Shown here piece after piece: positions 1 through 5,873 of a stretch of DNA of 9,124 bases. The notes beneath the pieces were generated by a model. That model did not search any database, had not been told where the DNA came from, and saw only the letters and a list, made by a program, of their open reading frames with translations. Source of the DNA: Rickettsiales bacterium (GTDB taxonomy: Bacteria; Pseudomonadota; Alphaproteobacteria; TMED109). Made by a program: the position numbers and the translations under genes. Position 1 is the stretch's first letter, and every line of letters begins with the position of its first letter. Location of the stretch: NCBI GenBank assembly GCA_002689905.1, contig NZIN01000029.1, forward strand, positions 1-9,124, written 5' to 3'.

Positions 1-474
1 CTTTTTTATTATTAGATTTTTTTTTAATTTACTCACATGGTCTACAAATAATTTTCCATTTAAGTGGTCTATCTCATGTTGTATGCATGTGGCCTCAATT
101 CCCTTAAAACTTTCAGAACGTAAATTTCCTTGAACATCTTTATATTTTAATTTAACTTTAGTAGGCCTAATCACTTTTGCATACTGTTTTGGCAATGATA
201 AACACCCTTCTTCAAATTCTGTTTCTTCTTCTGATAAGTCTATAATCTCAGGGTTAATTAACTTAAGAGGATTCTTTTTATTTCTATCATCACTGCAATC
301 AATAACAATTAATCTTTTTAAGATTCCTACCTGAGGTGCTGCTAAACCTATACCATTATTCTGATACATGCATTCTAACATATCCTTTAGTATACTCACT
401 ATTTTATTATCTATAACTTTAACTTCCTTAGAAACCTGATTTAATCTAGTATCTGGTGCTACTATAATTTTCAT
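1..474 (-). CDS. def: Peptide deformylase, 3' end cut off by window edge
   Basis: Metalloenzyme that removes the formyl group from the N-terminal formyl-methionine of new proteins at the ribosome exit. I translated 158 residues by hand from the ATG at 474; the frame stays open to base 1, so the stop and probably only the last ten or twenty residues are missing (the family is usually about 170 aa). All three hallmark motifs are present: GIGLAAPQVG at 41-50, EEGCLSL at 88-94 and QHEIDH at 132-137. By family knowledge C91, H133 and H137 hold the metal and E134 is catalytic. The start overlaps the recR stop as ATGA (471-474) and no Shine-Dalgarno is visible, so translation is probably coupled to recR. 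It is the last visible gene of the dnaX-ybaB-recR-def unit. The tail after VDHVS is lysine-rich, as is usual for this family. Confidence 0.96.
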   Translation of the reverse strand, partial: MKIIVAPDTRLNQVSKEVKVIDNKIVSILKDMLECMYQNNGIGLAAPQVGILKRLIVIDCSDDRNKKNPLKLINPEIIDLSEEETEFEEGCLSLPKQYAKVIRPTKVKLKYKDVQGNLRSESFKGIEATCIQHEIDHLNGKLFVDHVSKLKKNLIIKK

Positions 475-1088
475 TGTATTTTTTTATCTGTATTCATTAC
501 TGGTATTCTTTCAAAAAGTGCTTGGCTTAAGGTAGCTTCGTCTAAATAATCAAGCTCTCCTCCAGCTGGAAGTCCTCTTGCTAGTCGAGTGATCTTAATA
601 TCAATATTTTTAAACTTACTTACTATATAATGTGCTGTAGTTTGTCCGGACGTTGTCAAAGAAGTTGCCAAAATAATCTCTTTGATTTCTTTACTTTTAG
701 TCCTATCTAGAAGATAGTTTATATTTAATTTTTCTGGACTAACTCCTCTTATAGCATCTAGTGTTCCTCCTAAAACGTGATATACACCCTGAAAAAGATG
801 TCCTCTCTCTAACGCCCATAAATCTGAAACTTCTTCAACTATGCAAACTACGCTTCTGTCACGTTTTTCGTTAGAACATATAGTACATGGATTAATTGAA
901 TCAAAGTTGCCACACTCTGAACATTTCTCTATCTTCGAAGCTACATCTGCAATCATAGATCCAAGAGGCTTCATTAACGAGTTTTTTTTTGTTATTAATT
1001 GAATTATTATTCTTCTTGCTGACCTCAAACCTATGCCTTGTAAACTAGACAAAAGCTTAATTAATAAATCAATTTCTTTTGAATGCAT
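471..1088 (-). CDS. recR: Recombination mediator protein RecR
   Basis: RecR works with RecO (and RecF) to load RecA on SSB-coated single-stranded DNA during gap repair in the cytoplasm. The 205-aa length is normal for the family. Domains in order: a helix-hairpin-helix around 14-27 (LQGIGLRSARR, with Q where most members have P), a four-cysteine zinc finger (C56, C59, C68, C71), then a Toprim domain from about 80 to 175 with VEE at 84-86 and GGTLDAIRGV at 107-116, and the family-typical RGLPAGGELDYLDEATL near 171-187. The ATG at 1088 lies 1 nt after the ybaB stop (TAAaATG), and the TGA stop shares bases with the def start, so it sits in a tightly coupled operon. The ybaB-recR pairing is widespread in bacteria and supports the call. 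Nothing is truncated. Confidence 0.97.
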   Translation of the reverse strand: MHSKEIDLLIKLLSSLQGIGLRSARRIIIQLITKKNSLMKPLGSMIADVASKIEKCSECGNFDSINPCTICSNEKRDRSVVCIVEEVSDLWALERGHLFQGVYHVLGGTLDAIRGVSPEKLNINYLLDRTKSKEIKEIILATSLTTSGQTTAHYIVSKFKNIDIKITRLARGLPAGGELDYLDEATLSQALFERIPVMNTDKKIQ

Positions 1089-1089
1089 T

Positions 1090-1401
1090 TTAAAATTTTA
1101 GCCCTGGTGGCATAGGCATACCTCCAGTCACTGATTTCATTTCTTGTTCTGATAATGTATCAACATTTTTTTTTGCCTCATTCATTGCTGCAACAATTAA
1201 GTCTTCAAGAATTTCAATATCCTCTTTAAGACTTTCATCTATTTTAATATTCTTTACTATTCCTTTACCTGTCATAATAACTGCAACTAGCCCATTGCTT
1301 ACTGAGCCTGTAACTTCCATTTCACTAAGTTTTTTGTCAACCTCTAACATTTTTCTTTGCATTTGCTGTGCTTGTTGTAACAACCCACCCATATTATTCA
1401 T
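1090..1401 (-). CDS. ybaB: YbaB/EbfC family nucleoid-associated DNA-binding protein
   Basis: Small (103 aa) YbaB/EbfC family protein; members form dimers that bind DNA and are proposed to shape the nucleoid. The N-terminal third (about 7-30) is a glutamine- and methionine-rich helix (LLQQAQQMQRKM). It is followed by a beta segment with GLVAVIMTGKG at 37-47 and a helical region, then the typical proline-rich C-terminus MPMPPGLKF. Length and tail are normal for the family. It sits between dnaX and recR, the usual place for this gene. The ATG at 1401 is supported by a good Shine-Dalgarno (AAGGAG, 6 nt upstream), the best ribosome binding site in the window, which suggests it is translated at a high level independently of dnaX. 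The cellular function of the family is still not firmly settled. Confidence 0.95.
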   Translation of the reverse strand: MNNMGGLLQQAQQMQRKMLEVDKKLSEMEVTGSVSNGLVAVIMTGKGIVKNIKIDESLKEDIEILEDLIVAAMNEAKKNVDTLSEQEMKSVTGGMPMPPGLKF

Positions 1402-1407
1402 ATTTCT

Positions 1408-1413
1408 CTCCTT
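1408..1413 (-). promoter_or_regulatory. Strong ribosome binding site of ybaB
   Basis: On the minus strand this reads AAGGAG followed by 6 nt and then the ATG of ybaB. It stands out because most other starts in the window have weak or no Shine-Dalgarno. It fixes the ybaB start and suggests the nucleoid protein is made in larger amounts than DnaX from the same transcript. Confidence 0.7.
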
Positions 1414-1424
1414 AATATAATTTA

Positions 1425-2654
1425 TTATTCTTTTACAATTTTACTTTCCGGAAATGCATCAAGTATCTTCTTAATGTCACTTCCAATATTATTATTATCA
1501 ATATTTAAATTTAATTCATCCTTTTTCTCTAGTTTAATTTTTTTTACTACTTCCTCTAAGCTAGGTAGTTTACAGCTGTAAGCTATTCTAATTATAATCA
1601 CCTCTAAAGCTTCTATAGAGTTAGAGATTTTACTCATTTCTTCTTTACCTTTTAATAACATTTGCCATATTTGATTTAAAAATGGTATATCACATTTAAC
1701 TATTATATTATTATATTTTTCTTCATAGTAGTTATAATTATTATTTTCCGATGCTATAGAAGAAATTAATTTATAATTTACTCTTAACAATCCTTCTATT
1801 AATTGTTTAGGCTCTGCTCCTTTCGTATATAATTTATTTAAAAACTTAATAGCTAAATCAATTTCTCCATCTATAAGCTTTAAAAATAAATCTAATAAAT
1901 GACTTTCACTAGTCAATCCAATTGTTTTATTAACATTTTCTATGTCTACTTTATTGTTTTCTGTGCTTAGAACACACTGATCTAGAATAGTAAGACTATC
2001 TCTAATTGAACCTTCAGAGTTTCTTGAAATTATGTTTATAGCTTCATCAGATATATCTAAACTTTCTAATTCAACTATTTTTTTCAAATAATCTATAATC
2101 TCATCTACTGAAACCCTATTTAAATTATATTTTTGGCATCTTGAAACTATAGTAATAGGTATTTTTTGTATTTCTGTAGTACAAAATATAAATTTTACAA
2201 AACTGGGGGGTTCTTCTACAGTCTTCAATAGAGCATTAAAAGCAGAATTTGATAGCATGTGAACTTCGTCTATAATGAATACCTTATATTCTCCTTTTGA
2301 AGGCCTATATTTTAAAGAGCTAATAATTTCTCTTACATCATCTACCCCCGTATTGGAAGCTGCATCTATCTCTAAAACATCTTCGTATCTATCTTTTAGT
2401 ATTTCTTCACAATTAGAGCATTGGGTACAAGGATTAGCAGTAGGGTTTTTACTCTTTTCACAGTTTAGCCCCATAGCAATAATCCTTGCAATACTTGTCT
2501 TGCCAACCCCTCTAATTCCTGTAAAAAGAAATGCGTGAGATAACTTATTAGAGTTAAATGCATTAGATAGAGATTTAACCGTAAAGTCCTGTCCCACCAC
2601 TTCTTTAAGCCTTACTGGTCTATACTTTCTTGATAAAACTTTATAATTATTCAT
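1425..2654 (-). CDS. dnaX: DNA polymerase III clamp-loader subunit DnaX, short form (409 aa)
   Basis: AAA+ ATPase of the clamp loader, which places the sliding clamp on primed DNA. Visible: Walker A TGIRGVGKTS at 45-54 (K52, T53), the DnaX zinc module (C65, C76, C79, C82), Walker B FIIDE at 126-130, and the sensor-1/arginine-finger SRC at 171-173. A lid and collar-like helical region follows to about 365. A short Asn/Lys-rich linker (about 371-392) then leads to ILDAFPESKIVKE, which resembles the extreme C-terminus of alphaproteobacterial DnaX. At 409 aa it is near the size of E. coli gamma (about 431) rather than tau (643) or the 500-600 aa I expect for alphaproteobacteria, so most of the tau-specific region appears to be missing. 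An A8 run at codons 370-373 could be slippery. The ATG follows GGAG (2660-2663) at 5 nt and starts 11 nt beyond the SRP RNA, so dnaX is probably transcribed from the ffs promoter. Confidence 0.96.
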   Translation of the reverse strand: MNNYKVLSRKYRPVRLKEVVGQDFTVKSLSNAFNSNKLSHAFLFTGIRGVGKTSIARIIAMGLNCEKSKNPTANPCTQCSNCEEILKDRYEDVLEIDAASNTGVDDVREIISSLKYRPSKGEYKVFIIDEVHMLSNSAFNALLKTVEEPPSFVKFIFCTTEIQKIPITIVSRCQKYNLNRVSVDEIIDYLKKIVELESLDISDEAINIISRNSEGSIRDSLTILDQCVLSTENNKVDIENVNKTIGLTSESHLLDLFLKLIDGEIDLAIKFLNKLYTKGAEPKQLIEGLLRVNYKLISSIASENNNYNYYEEKYNNIIVKCDIPFLNQIWQMLLKGKEEMSKISNSIEALEVIIIRIAYSCKLPSLEEVVKKIKLEKKDELNLNIDNNNIGSDIKKILDAFPESKIVKE

Positions 2655-2665
2655 TGCCTCTCCAA

Positions 2666-2759
2666 TGGAAGGTTTATTTGACCTATTTAAAAGTACCTTA
2701 GCTGCTTCTTTTCAGACCTGACTAGATAGATATTTAAAAATACCCAATTAAACCTTCCA
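2666..2759 (-). ncRNA. ffs: Small signal recognition particle RNA (4.5S type)
   Basis: This is the RNA scaffold of SRP: it binds Ffh and its receptor FtsY during co-translational targeting of membrane proteins. On the minus strand the conserved Ffh-binding hairpin is clear: GTCAGGTC, a GAAA tetraloop closed by CT/AG, then AGAAGCAGCTAAGG. It matches the E. coli core (GGTCAGGTC, GGAA loop, GGAAGCAGCCAAGG) with compensating change next to the loop. The two ends form a perfect 11-bp helix (2666-2676 with 2749-2759), giving a molecule of about 94 nt, normal for small bacterial SRP RNA. More AU-rich pairing lies between (TATTT against AAATA). The exact ends are inferred from this helix and may be off by a few bases. 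It sits directly upstream of dnaX, with the 3' end 11 nt before the dnaX ATG and no terminator between them. Confidence 0.9.
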
Positions 2760-2765
2760 AATGAA

Positions 2766-2771
2766 ATAATA
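2766..2771 (-). promoter_or_regulatory. Candidate -10 box for ffs-dnaX operon
   Basis: TATTAT on the minus strand, ending 6 nt before the inferred first base of the SRP RNA, which is the right distance for a sigma-70-type -10 box. I see no convincing -35 hexamer about 17 nt upstream. The 47-bp gap 2760-2806 must also hold the nudC promoter on the other strand; I cannot pick out a clear one in this AT-rich stretch. Confidence 0.4.
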
Positions 2772-2806
2772 TCATGTAAATTACTTAAATAATAGTTAGT
2801 ATTAAG

Positions 2807-3673
2807 ATGAAAAATTTAAATTCCTTTTCAATAAAAAACAAGCTGAATATTTATGAAGACAAAGTATACCGTTCGTATAAATGTTTTTTCATAATTAAAA
2901 ATGATTTAGTAATGTTTAATGAAAATAAATTTATAATAACTTCTAAAAGTTTAAAAAATTTTAATGTTAAAGATGAAAATACCTACTATTTAGCAGAAAA
3001 AAAAAATATTTGTTTTATAGGCTTTTCAATAACAAAAAGACAATTGAAAAAAATCTTTAAAACTGAAAAATTCTCTCTAATTAGCTTAAGAGATAGTATA
3101 AGTCTGGAGCATAAATTATTAGCTCCTTATTTATCTGCATTATATAGTTTAAATATTTGGAAAAATAATAATAAATATTGTTCAAAATGTGGAGTAAAAA
3201 CATCTTTTAGTAGTAAAGAAAACTCTCTGACCTGTAAAAACCTAATTTGCAAGATGAAAATTTATCCTAGATTAGATCCGACTGTAATAATTCTAATTAG
3301 ACACAAAGATAAAATTTTACTAGCTAGAAATAAAAATTGGAAACAAAACTTATACTCTTGCATAGCTGGATTTTGTGAATTTAATGAGTCACTAGAAAAT
3401 ACTGTATTAAGAGAAACTTATGAAGAAGTAGGATTAAGAATTAATAAAATAAAGTATCTCTTTTCTCAATTTTGGCCTTTTTCAAATAATTTAATGATAG
3501 GATTTCAAGCACATACTAACTCTACTAAACTAAAAATAAATGAATATGAAATTGAGGATGCTATTTGGGTTACAAAAAATGAATTAAAAGAACTTAGTCA
3601 GCAAAAAAAAATTATTTTACCCAGAAAATATGCGATTGCCTACTCTCTTATAAATTATTGGATTACATCTTAA
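2807..3673 (+). CDS. nudC: NAD(+)/NADH diphosphatase, NudC-like Nudix hydrolase
   Basis: NudC-family Nudix hydrolase, which cleaves NADH/NAD+ to NMN(H) and AMP; E. coli NudC also removes NAD caps from RNA. The 288 aa show the family order. A poorly conserved N-terminal domain comes first. A zinc ribbon follows (C125, C128, C143, C148), then the linker YPRLDP (153-158). The Nudix box starts at G188 and continues E194, then RETYEEVGL at 202-210 with catalytic E203, E206 and E207. Last is the NudC signature region SQFWPF at 220-225. That last motif is normally SQPWPF followed by PxS; here P222 is F and the following residues are SNN, so the substrate-specificity loop is somewhat diverged. The start ATG lacks a clear Shine-Dalgarno. 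The gene is divergent from ffs and convergent with pheA, with 6 nt between stops. Cytoplasmic; zinc and Mg/Mn dependent by family. Confidence 0.92.
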   Translation: MKNLNSFSIKNKLNIYEDKVYRSYKCFFIIKNDLVMFNENKFIITSKSLKNFNVKDENTYYLAEKKNICFIGFSITKRQLKKIFKTEKFSLISLRDSISLEHKLLAPYLSALYSLNIWKNNNKYCSKCGVKTSFSSKENSLTCKNLICKMKIYPRLDPTVIILIRHKDKILLARNKNWKQNLYSCIAGFCEFNESLENTVLRETYEEVGLRINKIKYLFSQFWPFSNNLMIGFQAHTNSTKLKINEYEIEDAIWVTKNELKELSQQKKIILPRKYAIAYSLINYWITS

Positions 3674-3679
3674 GTAATT

Positions 3680-4510
3680 TCATTCACGAAGTTTTGATGC
3701 TGGGTAGAATCCAAGAACTTTTACTTCTTTAGAAAAGAACCCTAACTCTTCAAAAGCTTGCTTAACATTTTCATCCTCAGGATGACCCTGTATATCCGCA
3801 TAGAACTGCGTGGCTTTAAAAGATCCCTTTAACATATAACTTTCTAATTTTAACATATTAATCTTATTTGAAGAAAAACCTCCTAAAGCTTTAAATAAAG
3901 CTGATGGTATATTTCTAACTTGAAATATAAAACTAGTAATATAATCAACATTACTTATTCTGTCTTCTTCAAACTTTTTTTTCATAATTAAAAACCTAGT
4001 AGTATTGTTGATAGCATCCTCTATATTTGAAGATAAAATTTCTAATTTGTATATTTTAGCTGCTAACTCTGATGCAATTGCTGCTCTCGAAAAATCCTTT
4101 GCAACAGAAATATCCTCTGCAGCACCTGCTGTATCAGCACTTACTAATGCTTTAATCTTATTATTTTTTAAGAATTCTTTACATTGAGCAAGCGCATGTA
4201 AATGACTTTCAGCTGTTTTTATTGATTCCAGTGAACTACCTTTACAACCTAGTAAATGATGCCTGACTTTATGAAAGTACTCACCTGTTATAACTAATTT
4301 AGACATAGGTAATAAATTATGTATATCTGCTACTCGTCCTGCTTGAGAGTTTTCAATTGGTATCAAAGATATATTGGTTTCTCTTAACTCTGTTTTTTCA
4401 AAAACTTCCTCAAAAGAATCACATGATATAGGTTCATAATCTGGATAAGCTTTTATACAGACTAGGTGAGAATATGCTCCTGGTTTTCCTTGGTAAGCTA
4501 TTTTTTTCAT
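3680..4510 (-). CDS. pheA: Prephenate dehydratase (monofunctional)
   Basis: Converts prephenate to phenylpyruvate in phenylalanine synthesis in the cytoplasm. At 276 aa it has the catalytic domain plus a regulatory ACT domain and no chorismate mutase part, unlike the fused E. coli PheA but as usual in alphaproteobacteria. Visible: YQGKPGAYS at 6-14, PIENS at 51-55, the active-site TRF at 171-173 (T171 catalytic by family knowledge), and an ACT domain from about 190 to 270 with NIPSALFKAL (200-209), KLESYM (221-226) and TQFYADIQGHPED (234-246). The ESYM form replaces the ESRP of the E. coli phenylalanine-binding site and is the alphaproteobacterial variant; feedback inhibition by phenylalanine is likely but not shown. 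The start is 3 nt after the kdsB stop, so it is the second gene of a kdsB-pheA operon. It converges with nudC with no visible terminator. Confidence 0.96.
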   Translation of the reverse strand: MKKIAYQGKPGAYSHLVCIKAYPDYEPISCDSFEEVFEKTELRETNISLIPIENSQAGRVADIHNLLPMSKLVITGEYFHKVRHHLLGCKGSSLESIKTAESHLHALAQCKEFLKNNKIKALVSADTAGAAEDISVAKDFSRAAIASELAAKIYKLEILSSNIEDAINNTTRFLIMKKKFEEDRISNVDYITSFIFQVRNIPSALFKALGGFSSNKINMLKLESYMLKGSFKATQFYADIQGHPEDENVKQAFEELGFFSKEVKVLGFYPASKLRE

Positions 4511-4513
4511 TCT

Positions 4514-5242
4514 TTAACTCTTCATTTTTATAAAGTTTTTGAGGTCTTTAGGAGTATCTATACTAAAGGGCGCATTTTTTATTTTACTAATATTTATTTC
4601 TATATCGTTTTCTAAAGCTCTCAACTGTTCTAAAGATTCTATTTTTTCTAATTCTCCCATTTTCAAGTTTACAAAAATTTTTAATGCTTTAATAGTATAT
4701 GCATAAATCCCAATATGTTCATAAAATATTTTAGACCCAAAAGGAATTGGTGCTCTAGAGAAGTAAACTGCTTTATTATACTTTCCTGTTTTCGCTAATG
4801 CTACTTTTACTATATTTTGATCCTTAATTTTTTTTAACTCCCTTATTCTTGATACTAATGTCGCAATATTAATTCCTTTAACCCTTATAAGAGAAGCAAT
4901 TTTTTTTATACTACCAGATGAAATATCAGGTAGATCGCCTTGTAGATTTATTACATATTTGTATGACTTTTTTTTCAGAGAAGCCTGCATAGCTTTGTAA
5001 ACTCTGTCTGTACCGCTATTTAAATTTTTTTTTGTCATTACAAAAGGTATTTTGCTTTCTAACAAATAATCTTTAACTATATTATCACAGCAAGCTACTA
5101 TAACATCTCCACTTTTTGATAATTTAGCTTGTTTCCAAACATGCATGATCATAGGTTTTCCTTTTATATGAACCAAAGGTTTACCTGGAAATCTTGTTGA
5201 ACCCATTCTTATAGGAATTACTATTAAAGTATCAGCATTCAT
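4514..5242 (-). CDS. kdsB: 3-deoxy-manno-octulosonate cytidylyltransferase (CMP-Kdo synthetase)
   Basis: Couples CTP and Kdo to CMP-Kdo, the activated sugar for the LPS inner core; cytoplasmic. The 242-aa length is normal. Visible: nucleotide-binding loop IPIRMGSTRFPGKPL at 9-23, SGTDR at 76-80, NLQGDLP at 99-105 (D103 metal/nucleotide site), YFSRAPIPF at 160-168, HIGIYAY at 176-182, LEQLRALE at 204-211 and IDTPKDL at 228-234 (D229). The L in QGDLP, where enterobacteria have QGDEP, is to my knowledge usual in alphaproteobacterial KdsB and not a defect. It shows that the organism makes Kdo-containing LPS. It is the first gene of the kdsB-pheA unit and divergent from the cytochrome c gene. The ATG has no Shine-Dalgarno, but the N-terminal motif position supports this start. 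Confidence 0.95.
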   Translation of the reverse strand: MNADTLIVIPIRMGSTRFPGKPLVHIKGKPMIMHVWKQAKLSKSGDVIVACCDNIVKDYLLESKIPFVMTKKNLNSGTDRVYKAMQASLKKKSYKYVINLQGDLPDISSGSIKKIASLIRVKGINIATLVSRIRELKKIKDQNIVKVALAKTGKYNKAVYFSRAPIPFGSKIFYEHIGIYAYTIKALKIFVNLKMGELEKIESLEQLRALENDIEINISKIKNAPFSIDTPKDLKNFIKMKS

Positions 5243-5318
5243 ATTTTTGATTTAAAACTTTACCTATATATAAAATCATTATAATAATATAGATATTAAA
5301 TTTATAATAGGTATTTAA
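5243..5318. promoter_or_regulatory. Divergent promoter region between kdsB and cytochrome c
   Basis: This 76-bp, extremely AT-rich gap must drive both kdsB (minus) and the cytochrome c operon (plus). Perfect TATAAT hexamers occur on each strand: 5278-5283 on the minus strand, which would give a leader of about 28 nt to kdsB, and 5303-5308 on the plus strand, which would put the start site only a few nt before the ATG at 5319. No -35 hexamer is convincing for either. A 7-bp inverted repeat, TACCTAT at 5261-5267 and ATAGGTA at 5307-5313, flanks the centre. In such AT-rich DNA these matches could be chance. Confidence 0.35.
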
Positions 5319-5873
5319 ATGTCTTCAGAATCAAATAAATTGTTGTGCGCTATTCTTTCAGCTTTTTTAGTTTACTTATTGGCCTCTTTCTTAAGTGAAT
5401 TGCTATATCATGAAGACAATAAAAAAGGTTTAAAAGTATCTTATTATATAGATCATACGTCAGAAAAAAATATAGATGTGATTGAAAAAGGTAAAAATAT
5501 AGCCTCTAAAAAAGTTTCTGAAACTGAAATAATTAATTTATTAAAAACAGCTGATATTTTAAAGGGAGAAAGCTTTGTAAAAAAAAATTGCTCTTCATGT
5601 CATGACCTTAATTTACCTATAAAAAATAAAATAGGACCGTCATTAGCTACTGTGTTCAATAGAGAAATAGGTTCAATTAAAGATTATAAATATTCAAAAG
5701 CCTTGATAGGTTTGAATAAAAATTGGAACCTTCTAAATTTATATAATTTTTTGGAAAAACCTAAAGAATGGGCCGATGGCACTAAAATGTCATATAGAGG
5801 AATAACCGATACTACTAAACTTATAAATACTATTAAATATTTAAAAGACAATTCTATAAATAATGAAAATTAA
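5319..5873 (+). CDS. Membrane-anchored mono-heme cytochrome c (CycM-like, class I)
   Basis: Likely electron carrier between the bc1 complex and a terminal oxidase, tethered to the inner membrane with its heme domain in the periplasm. The 184 aa begin with a hydrophobic segment (about 8-30) flanked by charged residues and lacking a clear cleavage site, so a signal anchor. A charged linker (31-75) follows, then one class I cytochrome domain: the CSSCH heme site at 91-95, KIGPSLATVFNR at 104-115, and the probable axial methionine M157 in TKMSYRG. Similar anchored cytochromes (CycM / cytochrome c552) lie next to kdsB and pheA in many alphaproteobacteria, which fits this location. The start has only a weak AGG upstream (5309-5311). 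Its 3' end overlaps the next gene by 11 nt, suggesting translational coupling with manC, an unusual partner for a respiratory protein. Confidence 0.9.
   Translation: MSSESNKLLCAILSAFLVYLLASFLSELLYHEDNKKGLKVSYYIDHTSEKNIDVIEKGKNIASKKVSETEIINLLKTADILKGESFVKKNCSSCHDLNLPIKNKIGPSLATVFNREIGSIKDYKYSKALIGLNKNWNLLNLYNFLEKPKEWADGTKMSYRGITDTTKLINTIKYLKDNSINNEN

Noticed and set aside
2275..2538. Open frame of 87 codons on the plus strand
   Set aside because: It lies entirely inside dnaX on the opposite strand, over the Walker A and zinc region. It has no ribosome binding site and no recognisable motif, so it is a shadow.
4005..4187. Open frame of 60 codons on the plus strand
   Set aside because: It is antisense to the catalytic core of pheA, with no start signal or known motif; a shadow frame.
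4934..4945. QGDLP instead of QGDEP in KdsB as a possible inactivating change
   Set aside because: The metal/nucleotide aspartate is kept, all other motifs are intact, and to my knowledge leucine is usual at this place in alphaproteobacterial KdsB.
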